Positions 27,964 to 37,089 of a stretch of 64,000 bases of DNA are shown in pieces. Each line of letters opens with the position of its first letter. The first letter of the stretch is position 1. The stretch comes from Dyadobacter arcticus (lineage in GTDB: Bacteria > Bacteroidota > Bacteroidia > Cytophagales > Spirosomataceae). The notes under the pieces were generated by a model. It did no database searches. It saw only the letters and a list, made by a program, of their open reading frames with translations, and had not been told where the DNA came from. The stretch covers positions 1,054,001-1,118,000 of the forward strand of contig NZ_JAASQJ010000003.1 in assembly GCF_011762185.1 (NCBI RefSeq). Direction: 5' to 3'. The position numbers and the translations under genes were made by a program.

Positions 27964-30624
27964 ATGTCAGCAACACCCCGCCAAAATTCGATCGAAGAGC
28001 CTGGCAAGCTTGCAATTACAGATTTAAAAACCGGCCTATCCAGTCAGGAAGCAGCGCTGCGCACCGAGCAATTTGGCCTGAACGAATTAGAACAAGTAAA
28101 GCCCGAAAGTATCTGGTCCATCCTTTTACGGCAGGTTAACAGTGTCATTGTCTGGATCCTGGCAGCGGCTGCAATCGTGTCCTTTTTCATTGGAGATACC
28201 CTTGAAGGCTTTGCGGTGATTGCGGTGATTTTGATCAATGCAATGACCGGTTTTATACTCGAATACAATGCCCGGCAGTCCATGGAGGCATTGCGAAAAC
28301 TGGACACTACACCAGCCAGGGTACTGCGTGACGGAAAAATCAAAGAAGTCCCTTCCGATCAGTTGACAATGGGCGATATCCTGATTTTAGAGGCCGGTGA
28401 CCTGATACCTGCGGATGCGCGCATTTTAGAAGTCAATCAGCTGACGGTTGACGAATCGGCACTCACGGGCGAGTCTGTCCCTTCTCAAAAAAGTACGGAT
28501 CCGTCGGCCGAAGACACGCCACTGGGCGACCGGCACGACTGGCTATTTAAAGGAACTGCTATCACCAATGGAAACGCCAAAGCGTTGGTGACCAAAATTG
28601 GACAATCTACTGAGCTGGGTAAGATCGCAACCATGGTTAGCGAAGCGAAGCGCACGGCCACACCCCTGGAGGCGAAACTGGATGCATTGGGTAAAGTGCT
28701 GATCTGGGTCACACTCGGCATGGCGACGCTATTTTTAATCGTTGGATTTTTGAGAGGGCAGGAGATTAAACAGTTGATAGAAACAGCCGTGGCATTAGCT
28801 ATTGCAGCGATTCCGGAAGGCATGTCCGTAGTTGCCACCGTTGCGCTGGCCTATGGGATGCTTCGCCTGGCTGAAAAGAAAGTGATTGTAAAACGGCTGT
28901 CTGCCGTTGAAACATTGGGAGGGACCAATGTTATTTTCACCGACAAAACCGGCACACTTACCCAAAATAAAATTGAAGTTCAAACCTTGCGTGTTGCTGG
29001 AAATGATTTTACAATTCGGCTGGATACAAATAATGAGGGTGCTCGAAAATTGGAAGTCATTAAGGGTGATCAGGAGCTCATCCATTCTCCCGATTTTGAG
29101 ATGTTATCCCGAATCGGCGCTCTGGTTAATAACGCACAGCTGGATTCCAAAAAATCAGATCGGAAAGAATTGGGTGACCCTGTCGAAGTTGCCTTGCTTG
29201 TGTATGCACGAGCTTCTGGTATAGATCTTCACAAGCTACATAAGGATTATAAACGTCAGGCCGAACAAGCGTTCAGTTCCGACACGCGTATGATGGCTAC
29301 CCTTGACCTGGTCGGAACGGACTACTTTATTGGTGTAAAAGGCGCGGTAGAAGAAGTCTCTGCACTTTGTAACTGGGATAATCCGGAAGATAGAAATAGG
29401 GAACTTGAAATATCCGAGGCGATGGCAGCTGACGGGCTTCGAACCCTTGCGTTCGCGTACCGGCAAACTGATCGCAAACCGGGCGAAAACTTTACAAATG
29501 ACGAAAAACTGACCTATGCGGGGCTGATCGGCTTTCTTGATCCGCCGCGTAAGGAAGTGATTAAATCTTTAAATGCATGTCATGAAGCGGGTATAAAGGT
29601 TATTATGGTTACTGGTGACCATCCGGCTACTTCGCTGAAAATCGCTAAACAGGTCAACCTGATAGGACCGGAAGAGCAATTGGTGATCACGGGAAAGGAG
29701 CTCGAATCATTTGACTTTTCATCTGCGGATGATCAAAACAAAATGATCCAGTGCCACGTATTTGCCCGGGTAAATCCTGCGCAGAAACTGGATATGATCG
29801 ATTTCTACCAAAAACAGGGGGACATTGTCGGCATGACCGGCGATGGCGTGAATGACGCACCTGCATTAAAAAAATCGGATATCGGTATAGCGATGGGGCT
29901 GCGCGGAACTGCTGTTGCCGCCGAAGCAGCTGACATGGTTTTGAAAGATGATTCCTTCGCATCCATCGTGCTCGCAATTGAGCAGGGAAGAGTGATTTTT
30001 GAAAACATCAGAAAGTTCATCGTTTTTCTGTTGTCCTGTAATATGAGTGAAATTTTTGTTGTCACATTTGCAGGCTTTCTTAATGTGGGAAGTCCGCTCC
30101 TACCGTTGCAAATCCTTTTCATTAATATCATTACAGACGTTTTCCCAGCACTTGCATTGGGTGTTGGCAAAGACAACAAGAAACTAATGAAATCTCCACC
30201 AAGGGATCCAAAACAGCCCATTCTACAAATGGCAGATTGGAAACGGATTGTATTTTATGCCCTCGTTATGACAATTTCTGTACTGGGCGTTTACTGGTAT
30301 GCAATCAATCAATTAGGGTTGAGCCCGGAGGAAGGAAACACCATTACATTTTATGCGCTTTCACTGGCACAGCTGCTACATGTATTTAACCTGTACTCCG
30401 GTAAACTGCGTTTTTTTAGCAACGAAGTCACACGGAACAAATTTATCTGGATGGCGCTGGTTTTGTGCATCCTAATTATGTTTGCAACCAACTACATTCC
30501 CTTCTTCCGACAAATACTTTCGCTTCAAATCATTGACATTAATTCCCTCAAACTGATATTGGCTGCCGGGATTGTTCCTGTTTTGGTAATACAAGCGGTG
30601 CGCATATTATACCCCATAAAATAA
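27964..30624 (+). CDS. Cation-translocating P2-type ATPase (Ca2+-ATPase-like)
   Basis: An 886-residue inner-membrane pump. Order: N-terminal cation-ATPase domain, two TM helices, actuator domain with VDESALTGESVPSQ, TM3-4 with AIAAIPEGMSVVATVAL, phosphorylation domain with FTDKTGTLTQNK (Asp327), a nucleotide domain, the hinge MTGDGVNDAPALKKSDIG, and a six-helix C-terminal module. PEGM in TM4 and the C-terminal cation-ATPase domain point to the P2A/P2B group, so Ca2+ export is likeliest, but Mn2+ or Na+ cannot be excluded. No calmodulin-type regulatory tail. The phosphoketolase gene follows after 61 bases and may be co-transcribed. Confidence 0.92.
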   Translation: MSATPRQNSIEEPGKLAITDLKTGLSSQEAALRTEQFGLNELEQVKPESIWSILLRQVNSVIVWILAAAAIVSFFIGDTLEGFAVIAVILINAMTGFILEYNARQSMEALRKLDTTPARVLRDGKIKEVPSDQLTMGDILILEAGDLIPADARILEVNQLTVDESALTGESVPSQKSTDPSAEDTPLGDRHDWLFKGTAITNGNAKALVTKIGQSTELGKIATMVSEAKRTATPLEAKLDALGKVLIWVTLGMATLFLIVGFLRGQEIKQLIETAVALAIAAIPEGMSVVATVALAYGMLRLAEKKVIVKRLSAVETLGGTNVIFTDKTGTLTQNKIEVQTLRVAGNDFTIRLDTNNEGARKLEVIKGDQELIHSPDFEMLSRIGALVNNAQLDSKKSDRKELGDPVEVALLVYARASGIDLHKLHKDYKRQAEQAFSSDTRMMATLDLVGTDYFIGVKGAVEEVSALCNWDNPEDRNRELEISEAMAADGLRTLAFAYRQTDRKPGENFTNDEKLTYAGLIGFLDPPRKEVIKSLNACHEAGIKVIMVTGDHPATSLKIAKQVNLIGPEEQLVITGKELESFDFSSADDQNKMIQCHVFARVNPAQKLDMIDFYQKQGDIVGMTGDGVNDAPALKKSDIGIAMGLRGTAVAAEAADMVLKDDSFASIVLAIEQGRVIFENIRKFIVFLLSCNMSEIFVVTFAGFLNVGSPLLPLQILFINIITDVFPALALGVGKDNKKLMKSPPRDPKQPILQMADWKRIVFYALVMTISVLGVYWYAINQLGLSPEEGNTITFYALSLAQLLHVFNLYSGKLRFFSNEVTRNKFIWMALVLCILIMFATNYIPFFRQILSLQIIDINSLKLILAAGIVPVLVIQAVRILYPIK

Positions 30625-30685
30625 TACAGCTTAGACAGGCAATCAAGAATAGATCTTTCATTTAACACCTTTAAACAAAAAGATT

Positions 30686-33082
30686 ATGAAAATTGAAGAC
30701 GCAAGTTCTGAGGTGAAAACTTTAACGCCGGAATTATTACGAAAAATGAATGCCTACTGGCACGCAGCCAACTATCTATCCGTCGGCCAGATATACCTAT
30801 ATGGTAATCCGTTACTAAAAGAAAAATTGACGCTTGAACATATTAAGCCGCGGCTATTGGGACATTGGGGTACCACGCCGGGACTCAATTTCATTTATGT
30901 CCATCTCAACCGTATCATCAAACAGTACGATCTGGATATCATTTACGTTACCGGCCCAGGGCACGGCGGGCCTGGACTGGTAGCCAATACCTATCTGGAG
31001 GGAACTTACAGTGAGGTTTATCCGAATATCAGTGAGGATGAACCCGGAATACAGAGGCTTTTCAAACAGTTTTCATTTCCAGGCGGCATCCCAAGCCACG
31101 TGGCACCGGAAACGCCTGGCTCCATCAACGAAGGCGGTGAACTTGGTTATTCGCTTGTCCATGCATTTGGGGCCGTTTTTGATAATCCTTACCTCATCGC
31201 AGCATGTATCATCGGAGACGGCGAGGCCGAAACCGGGGCACTGGCAGCAAGCTGGCATTCCAACAAATTTTTAAATCCCGTGCATGATGGAGCGGTACTC
31301 CCAATACTGCATTTAAATGGTTACAAAATTGCAAATCCTACCATTTTAGCAAGAATTCCAAAAGAAGAGTTGGAGCAGCTTTTTCGTGGTTACGGTTACA
31401 ATCCCTATTTTGTGGAAGGCGATGACCCTGATACGATGCATGAATTGCTGGCTTCGACATTGGATATCGTAATAGAAGAAATCCGGGAAATACAGAGTGA
31501 CGCGCGGGTTTATGGATATAAAAAACGCCCGGTTTGGCCGATGATTATTTTCCGTACACCAAAAGGATGGACGGGGCCAAAAGTAGTGGATGGGCTTCAA
31601 GTAGAAGGTACCTGGCGTGCTCACCAGGTACCATTGGCGGAACTAGCCACCAAACCCGAACATGTTCAAATGCTCGAATCATGGCTGAAAAGTTACAAGC
31701 CCGAACTGCTGTTTGATGAAAATGGAAAACTAATCGCTGAACTCGCCGAACTGGCCCCAAAAGGAAACAGAAGAATGGGGGCAAATCCTAGTGCCAACGG
31801 CGGATCGCTTCTTGTGGACTTGAAGATGCCGGATTTCAGGGATCATGCAGTGGCAGTCCAAACCCCAGGAAACATTACTGCCGAAGCAACTTCGGTGATG
31901 GGAGGATTTTTGAGGGATGTGATGAAGACAAACTGGAATGAACGGAATTTCAGAATATTCGGGCCGGATGAAACGAGTTCTAACCGCCTTTCTCATCTTT
32001 TTGACGTAACCGAAAGGACATCCACGGCTGAGATCATCCCGGGAGATAACCATATTTCACCCAATGGCCGGGTTATGGAAGTGTTGAGCGAACATCTTTG
32101 TCAGGGCTGGCTGGAAGGTTATCTTTTAACCGGCAGGCACGGACTGTTTTCCTGCTACGAAGCGTTCATTCACATTGTGGATTCGATGTTTAACCAACAC
32201 GCGAAGTGGCTTCAGGTTACCAGAAACCTTATGTGGCGCAAACCAATCGCATCGCTCAATTATCTGCTGACATCGCATGTGTGGCGACAGGACCATAATG
32301 GGAATAGCCATCAGGATCCGGGATTTCTGGATGTTGTGGCCAATAAAACGGCTGATATTGTTCGTATTTATCTGCCGCCGGATGCGAATACACTGCTTTC
32401 GGTAACTGACCATTGTCTCAGGAGTCGGGACTATATCAATGTGATCGTTGCCGGGAAACAGCCGGAAATGCAATGGCTGGATATGGATGATGCGATCAAA
32501 CATTGCACGGCTGGCTTGGGTATCTGGAAATGGGCCAGTAATGACGAAGGCTTTGAACCCGATGTGGTCATGGCTTGCGCCGGAGATGTGCCCACGCTTG
32601 AAACCATAGCTGCTGTTCAGATTCTCAGGGAACATTTGCCTGAATTAAAGATTCGTGTGATCAATGTGATAGACCTGATGACGCTCCAACCCGAAAGTGA
32701 GCATCCGCATGGTTTGAACGATAATGATTTTGACATCCTTTTCACCAAAGACAAACCCATCATCTTTGCATTCCATGGATATCCCCTGCTGATCCACCGT
32801 CTGACCTACCGCCGCACAAACCACAAGAATCTCCATGTACGAGGCTACAAAGGCGAAGGTACGACCACAACCCCATTTGACATGGTTGTGCTCAATGACC
32901 TGGACCGTTTTCATTTGGTCAGCGATGTCATTGACCGGCTGCCTGGTTTAGGCGCAAAAGGGGCATATCTCAAACAATTCCTGCGAGATAAGCTGCTCGA
33001 TCACAAAGCTTACATTGAAGTGCATGGAGAAGATATGCCTGAGATATTGGAATGGAAGTGGGAGTTGGGGGTGATCAAATAA
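30686..33082 (+). CDS. xfp: Phosphoketolase (xylulose-5-P/fructose-6-P)
   Basis: A 798-residue TPP enzyme of normal family length. [19 protein letters not shown] and [20 protein letters not shown] are phosphoketolase signatures; [16 protein letters not shown] is the TPP-Mg2+ motif. The pyrimidine domain includes [19 protein letters not shown] and the C-terminal transketolase-like domain ends with RIINVIDL-type and [16 protein letters not shown] sequences. It splits xylulose-5-phosphate or fructose-6-phosphate with Pi to acetyl phosphate plus an aldose phosphate in the cytosol. No acetate kinase or phosphotransacetylase lies nearby. It consumes inorganic phosphate, but its upstream region shows no PHO-like box. 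Confidence 0.95.
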   Translation: MKIEDASSEVKTLTPELLRKMNAYWHAANYLSVGQIYLYGNPLLKEKLTLEHIKPRLLGHWGTTPGLNFIYVHLNRIIKQYDLDIIYVTGPGHGGPGLVANTYLEGTYSEVYPNISEDEPGIQRLFKQFSFPGGIPSHVAPETPGSINEGGELGYSLVHAFGAVFDNPYLIAACIIGDGEAETGALAASWHSNKFLNPVHDGAVLPILHLNGYKIANPTILARIPKEELEQLFRGYGYNPYFVEGDDPDTMHELLASTLDIVIEEIREIQSDARVYGYKKRPVWPMIIFRTPKGWTGPKVVDGLQVEGTWRAHQVPLAELATKPEHVQMLESWLKSYKPELLFDENGKLIAELAELAPKGNRRMGANPSANGGSLLVDLKMPDFRDHAVAVQTPGNITAEATSVMGGFLRDVMKTNWNERNFRIFGPDETSSNRLSHLFDVTERTSTAEIIPGDNHISPNGRVMEVLSEHLCQGWLEGYLLTGRHGLFSCYEAFIHIVDSMFNQHAKWLQVTRNLMWRKPIASLNYLLTSHVWRQDHNGNSHQDPGFLDVVANKTADIVRIYLPPDANTLLSVTDHCLRSRDYINVIVAGKQPEMQWLDMDDAIKHCTAGLGIWKWASNDEGFEPDVVMACAGDVPTLETIAAVQILREHLPELKIRVINVIDLMTLQPESEHPHGLNDNDFDILFTKDKPIIFAFHGYPLLIHRLTYRRTNHKNLHVRGYKGEGTTTTPFDMVVLNDLDRFHLVSDVIDRLPGLGAKGAYLKQFLRDKLLDHKAYIEVHGEDMPEILEWKWELGVIK

Positions 33083-33106
33083 TAATTGATGAAGGATTTT
33101 CTAATT

Positions 33107-33124
33107 GTTATCTAATTAGCTAAC
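33107..33124 (+). promoter_or_regulatory. Near-perfect 18-bp palindrome, probable HigA operator
   Basis: GTTATCTAATTAGCTAAC reads the same on both strands except at one symmetric pair. It lies 31 bases upstream of the toxin ATG, over the expected promoter. Toxin-antitoxin operons are usually autorepressed by the antitoxin at such palindromes. Confidence 0.6.
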
Positions 33125-33154
33125 TTCATAAAAATTGACACCACTATATCAGCA

Positions 33155-33511
33155 ATGAGCGAAAAGTTTATCAGGGATATCTTTTATTATGAAAACTACT
33201 ATCTTGATTTTTTTGAGGAGTTGAAACCCGAAGTAAAAAAGAAGTTCAACTGGACATTTCAACTCATTGCGACCATTGACAAAGTGCCTGAAAAATATTT
33301 CAAGCATATGACTAACTCAACAGGAATTTATGAAGTCAGAGTTGAAGTTGGGTCTGACATTTACCGTGTTTTCAGTTTTTTCGACAAAGGAAACCTGATT
33401 GTACTGCTAAATGGATTTAAAAAGAAAACGCAGAAAACGCCTGAAAGTGAACTAGACCTGGCAGAAAAACTTAAAAAGCAATACTTCAATGAGCAACGAG
33501 ACTCTAAATAA
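33155..33511 (+). CDS. higB: HigB/RelE-type toxin of a type II toxin-antitoxin system
   Basis: A 118-residue basic protein of the Gp49-like/HigB branch of the RelE superfamily. PEVKKKFNWTFQLIATIDKVPEKYF is the helical hairpin, YEVRVEVGSDIYRVFSFFD the beta-sheet core with the conserved Arg, and LIVLLNGFKKKTQKTPESE the diagnostic end motif. Members cleave mRNA on the ribosome. The toxin gene comes first and overlaps the antitoxin gene by 23 bases, as usual for higBA. Base composition of this stretch is more AT-rich than the flanking genes, in keeping with horizontal mobility. Confidence 0.88.
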   Translation: MSEKFIRDIFYYENYYLDFFEELKPEVKKKFNWTFQLIATIDKVPEKYFKHMTNSTGIYEVRVEVGSDIYRVFSFFDKGNLIVLLNGFKKKTQKTPESELDLAEKLKKQYFNEQRDSK

Positions 33512-33800
33512 AAAGTTAACATCCTTTTCCGCACATTTGGACGATCAGTATGGAAAAGCGGGAACGCATGAGAGAGACCAATACGAAGAAGAATTTGAAG
33601 CCTTCAAATTGGGAGCAATGATTCAGGAATTGCGAAAGAAACAAGGTTTGACACAAGAACAACTTGCCGACAAATGCGGCACGACAAAAACCTACATTTC
33701 ACGCATTGAAAACAACGCAAGCGACATAAGGCTTTCCACTTTGATGCGAATTGTTAGGGAAGGTTTAGGTGGAAATTTGAAATTGAGCGTGACGGGCTGA
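33489..33800 (+). CDS. higA: HigA-type HTH antitoxin
   Basis: A 103-residue XRE-family protein. Residues 1-35 are charged and probably bind the toxin (DDQYGKAGTHERDQYEEEFEAF). The HTH begins at LGAMIQELRKKQGLTQEQLA and continues CGTTKTYISRIENNASDIR, a standard lambda-repressor-like helix-turn-helix. It neutralises the upstream HigB-like toxin and likely represses the operon at the palindrome at 33107-33124. The gene starts inside the end of the toxin gene, which favours coupled translation. The 161 bases after it (33801-33961) show no recognisable feature. Confidence 0.9.
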   Translation: MSNETLNKKLTSFSAHLDDQYGKAGTHERDQYEEEFEAFKLGAMIQELRKKQGLTQEQLADKCGTTKTYISRIENNASDIRLSTLMRIVREGLGGNLKLSVTG

Positions 33801-33961
33801 TCGTCTACCTCAACGCGAGCGCTTGAACAGTTTCGCTTGACATAATGATTGACAAACACATTGGCGAATAAGGGAATTGGCTTAAATAACCACTCTTTGA
33901 ACCGACGAAACACCATTAAACCTCTAATCTACGATACTGAAAAAAGTAATTGACAACCCAT

Positions 33962-34399
33962 ATGGCCACCATAAATAAAACTACGGAAACAAAAGTCGAC
34001 GTGATTGATTTTATTAACTCATTCGTTGACAACGAGCCAAAAAAACAAGACAGCTTTCGCCTCATAGAACTGATGCGGGAATGGTCGGGTTTTGAACCAA
34101 GAATGTGGGGACCGACCATGATAGGTTATGGTCGTTACCATTACAAATATGCAAGCGGACACGAAGGGGACGCCATGCTCATTGGCTTTTCCCCTCGAAA
34201 GGCCGAGTTCTCCCTTTATGTTATAGATCCAGGCAATGACAATAAAAAGCTTCTTGAAAATTTAGGGAAATATAAAATGGGTAAAGCCTGCATTTATTTC
34301 AAAAAGTTGGCTGACCTTAATCTCGACACATTGGAAAAACTCTGTAAAGCGACAATTAAATACGTAAATGAAAATTACGAGTCCGCTGATAAAGAGTAA
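33962..34399 (+). CDS. DUF1801 domain-containing protein
   Basis: A 145-residue protein of the DUF1801/YdhG-like fold. IDFINSFVDNEPKKQDSFRLIELM is the N-terminal helix pair, FEPRMWGPTMIGYGRYHYKY the conserved central motif, and KACIYFKKLADLNLDTLEKL the C-terminal region that matches the family. ATG 33962 fits; a TTG at 33950 would add four residues. The family is related to iron-chaperone-like proteins but has no agreed function. It stands alone between the toxin-antitoxin pair and the phytase-type gene. Confidence 0.85.
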   Translation: MATINKTTETKVDVIDFINSFVDNEPKKQDSFRLIELMREWSGFEPRMWGPTMIGYGRYHYKYASGHEGDAMLIGFSPRKAEFSLYVIDPGNDNKKLLENLGKYKMGKACIYFKKLADLNLDTLEKLCKATIKYVNENYESADKE

Positions 34400-34455
34400 G
34401 GCACTACCACTTTGGAATAAGCACGGATCGCTTATGCACGGCACATCGAATGTTT

Positions 34456-34521
34456 TTAACATTTGCATAACATTCACGATGCCAACTTAACTTTTTGGTA
34501 AAATGCGTAAATGTAGTTTTA
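34456..34521 (+). promoter_or_regulatory. PHO-box-like promoter of the esterase-like phytase gene
   Basis: Two dimers of TTAACA-like hexamers on an 11-base period: TTAACA 34456-34461 with ATAACA 34467-34472, and TTAACT 34487-34492 with GTAAAA 34498-34503. Ten bases later comes TAGTTTTA (34514-34521), one base off the TAnnTTTG -7 consensus, 22 bases before the ATG. The distal 19-mer TTAACATTTGCATAACATT differs by one base from that upstream of the Na/Pi symporter at 43266. Confidence 0.6.
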
Positions 34522-34543
34522 CAGAAACTAAAATTCTGTTAAA

Positions 34544-35836
34544 ATGACTATCCCTTTACGTTCTTGTCTCAAAATCCTTCTTGCTGGCTGTGTGATTAGT
34601 AGCTGCACAGACCACGATTTCCCTTCTGAAAATTATCCAGATAAGGCCGAAGCCTCTAATGCCGCGTTACTTGCTGAGGTGAGCGGCGTGAAAGTTTACA
34701 ATGGCGGTTTTGGATCTGCGATCGTGCAGGACCCGAATGATCGCATGGCTTTCTATTTGTTAACCGACCGCGGCCCTAATATCGATGGGACGGTTGCCAA
34801 TTCCAAAGTTTTTGCTTCCCCTGGTTTCGTTCCGCAGATCGGCAAATTCAGGTTGATTGGCGATCAGCTTGTTTTGGAAAAAACCATCAAACTCAAAAAT
34901 GAGAATGGCGTAGATCTGACAGGTCTGCCTAATCCGGCCGGTTTCGGTTTTAGCGGCGAAACGGCTTTGGATATGATGGGCAATATCCTCCCAAACAGCG
35001 TCGACGGACTTGATTCGGAAGGCCTTGCAATGGCACAAGACGGTACTTTCTGGGTCAGTGATGAATATGGCCCGCATTTGGTCCATTTTGATGCAATGGG
35101 TAATACCATTGAACGGATAAACCCATTTGGAAATGGAAAAGGCGGAAGAACTATTCCTTTGGTTTTTGCGAAAAGAAGGCCCAATCGCGGCATGGAAGGA
35201 CTGGCGATCACACCTGATGGCAAAACGCTGGTAGGAATCATGCAGTTTCCACTTTACAATCCTTCGTCTGCAGCAATTGCGGGCTCGCTGGTTACGCGCA
35301 TTTTGGCTTATGACATTGCCAGCGGAAAAAGCAAGGAATATGTATACCTTATAGAAAAGGCAAATCTTCAGGCGAACAGCGAGATTGCTGCTATCAGCAA
35401 CACGACCTTCCTGGTTTTGGAGCGGGACGGAGAATATGCTACTAATGCCAATAAATCCACGGTTGTAAAAAAGGTTTATAAAATCGACATCGCGGGTGCC
35501 ACAGATATCAGTGATCCTGCCAATACCGCTAGTGGTAAATTATACGCGGGCTTAACCGTAGAACAGCTGAAAGACGCTGCAACATTATCAACAAACGGAA
35601 TAGTACCTGTCAAGAAAATGCTGGTTGCCGATCTGATGACGGACATTCCTTCTTTATATCCGCACGATAAGGCGGAAGGTATTGCCATCATCAATTCAAC
35701 CACCATTGCCATTGCCAATGACGATGACTTTGGCGTGGTGGGACTTGGTACATATGCTCCGAAAATTCTTCCCAGTACCGGCGCCGTCGACCGCAATACC
35801 ATTTACTTCGTGAAGCTGAAACAACCGCTTTGGTAG
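34544..35836 (+). CDS. Esterase-like activity of phytase family lipoprotein
   Basis: A 430-residue exported protein with the PF13449 domain (esterase-like activity of phytase). The N-terminus IPLRSCLKILLAGCVISSC is a lipoprotein signal; Cys at LAGC or ISSC could be lipidated. GLDSEGLAMAQDGTFWVSDEY and GMEGLAITPDGKTLVGIMQ are repeated beta-propeller blades carrying the family Asp-Glu residues, and YPHDKAEGIAIINSTTIAI is a third. The family is linked to phosphate-ester hydrolysis in the periplasm or at the surface, but the exact substrate is not established. It lies tail-to-tail with the beta-propeller phytase and has a PHO-box-like promoter, supporting a role in phosphorus scavenging. Confidence 0.85.
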   Translation: MTIPLRSCLKILLAGCVISSCTDHDFPSENYPDKAEASNAALLAEVSGVKVYNGGFGSAIVQDPNDRMAFYLLTDRGPNIDGTVANSKVFASPGFVPQIGKFRLIGDQLVLEKTIKLKNENGVDLTGLPNPAGFGFSGETALDMMGNILPNSVDGLDSEGLAMAQDGTFWVSDEYGPHLVHFDAMGNTIERINPFGNGKGGRTIPLVFAKRRPNRGMEGLAITPDGKTLVGIMQFPLYNPSSAAIAGSLVTRILAYDIASGKSKEYVYLIEKANLQANSEIAAISNTTFLVLERDGEYATNANKSTVVKKVYKIDIAGATDISDPANTASGKLYAGLTVEQLKDAATLSTNGIVPVKKMLVADLMTDIPSLYPHDKAEGIAIINSTTIAIANDDDFGVVGLGTYAPKILPSTGAVDRNTIYFVKLKQPLW

Positions 35837-35848
35837 GTTGTATCCATG

Positions 35849-35927
35849 AAACCTGCTATAATAATCCCGCCACCCGGTGAGTGCCAAAGTTTATAGAATC
35901 ATCGAACGGGCTTTTTATAGCAGGTTT
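35849..35927 (+). terminator. Long-loop terminator-like hairpin between convergent phytase genes
   Basis: A perfect 13-bp inverted repeat, AAACCTGCTATAA at 35849-35861 and its complement at 35915-35927, encloses 53 bases that can pair further (CCCG with CGGG). A T-run overlaps the end of the right arm. It sits between the stops of the two converging genes and probably ends the plus-strand transcript. Confidence 0.6.
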
Positions 35928-35928
35928 T

Positions 35929-37029
35929 TTATCGTATTTCCTTTAATGTTAGGCCAGCGATGTCTTCCCATCGGTACAAATGAAAAGTTTTGTCATCACT
36001 CATGGCGATGAAAAGCCCTTTGGTGAAATCAGTATTCAAGGGTACCGATACCATTTCTGAGCCGTCGCTTTTGTTAGCGGATACCTTTATTTTTTTCAAC
36101 AAAGGGTGGTTATTTGGATCCTTGGCATCCCCTTCACGCGGAAATATCTGAAAACAATTGGCACCCTGGTCTGAAACGACAATGTAGCCGGTGGTGTCTG
36201 TTAACTGATAAATAGAGATACCCTCATGGTCTTCGGTAAAACCCGTGGTAGCAAACAGCGCGAGTTCTTTGTTTCCTTTTTCAGGATCGGCATAATATTT
36301 TCGCACGCCCTTGCCCTCATCCGAATAATACACATAGCCGAGCTCATCATCTACTGCAATCGATTCTATCTCTTTCAAGCCGCTATATGCTCCAAATTTA
36401 CGGACCAGCCTGGCCTTGACTCTCCCTTTTCCGTTGTCTTCCAGCAAATATTGCCACAGGTAAGTCCCGTCGGTTGGCCCGGATTTCCGGCCTGTGATCG
36501 CATATATGTTACCTGAATTGGCTTTGTAAAGTGCAATGCCCATCAGGTCCCTTTCATTCACGCCCTTTTCCCCTGTAAAAACTTCAATTCCTCCCCCATC
36601 AATCGGAAGCATATCAGGCAGGGAGTAAATCCGCAGCTTGTGCGTAAACCGTTCGGTAGTGACAGCAATATCCGTTTTCTTACCCTTTAACACGAACCCA
36701 TATTCAATATCGACATTATCCGGCCGTTTCAGGCCCCGTACTGTTTTGTTTTTTTGAAGCTTTCCGTGCAGGTCGAAAACGTATAAGCCACCGTCCTGGT
36801 CCTTGTCAGTTCCGACGATCAGGCTGGCTGCGGGATCAGCGGGATTGATCCACACTGCCGGATCGTCTGTGTCGTGGGCAACGGTATCTGTAATGTAAAG
36901 TGGTTTTAAAACAGCGAGAGAATCGTTTGCACGTTCACTGCCGGTCGCCCTTTTGGCAAGCTGCTTTTTGTCCCCGCAAGAAAAAAAACATATTCCCAGG
37001 CTCAAAAATAAGATATTCGTTTTTTTCAC
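35929..37029 (-). CDS. Beta-propeller phytase, lipoprotein, GTG start
   Basis: A 366-residue 3-phytase of the beta-propeller (BPP) family. NILFLSLGICFFSCGDKKQ is a lipoprotein signal (Cys after FFS). DDPAVWINPADPAASLIVGTD is the first-blade signature with Ca2+-binding acidic residues; NVDIEYGFVLKG, DLMGIALYKANSG, YVYYSDEGKGVRKYYADPE and TEDHEGISIYQ mark the later blades. It removes phosphates from Ca-phytate at neutral pH outside the inner membrane. The only start that keeps the signal is GTG 37029. It is the last gene of the TonB receptor - beta-helix lipoprotein - phytase run, but a strong hairpin stands 18 bases before its start, leaving no room for a separate promoter. Confidence 0.92.
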   Translation of the reverse strand: MKKTNILFLSLGICFFSCGDKKQLAKRATGSERANDSLAVLKPLYITDTVAHDTDDPAVWINPADPAASLIVGTDKDQDGGLYVFDLHGKLQKNKTVRGLKRPDNVDIEYGFVLKGKKTDIAVTTERFTHKLRIYSLPDMLPIDGGGIEVFTGEKGVNERDLMGIALYKANSGNIYAITGRKSGPTDGTYLWQYLLEDNGKGRVKARLVRKFGAYSGLKEIESIAVDDELGYVYYSDEGKGVRKYYADPEKGNKELALFATTGFTEDHEGISIYQLTDTTGYIVVSDQGANCFQIFPREGDAKDPNNHPLLKKIKVSANKSDGSEMVSVPLNTDFTKGLFIAMSDDKTFHLYRWEDIAGLTLKEIR

Positions 37030-37047
37030 AAAGTCAGAATTAAAAAA

Positions 37048-37080
37048 CCTCCCGGCGCTGCAAATGCTTTTGCCGGGAGG
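37048..37080 (-). terminator. Terminator-like hairpin inside the phytase operon
   Basis: CCTCCCGGC at 37048-37056 pairs perfectly with 37072-37080 across a 15-base loop; on the minus strand six T residues follow. It is a complete intrinsic-terminator signature placed after the beta-helix gene and 18 bases before the phytase GTG. Confidence 0.8.
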
Positions 37081-37089
37081 GAGGATTTG

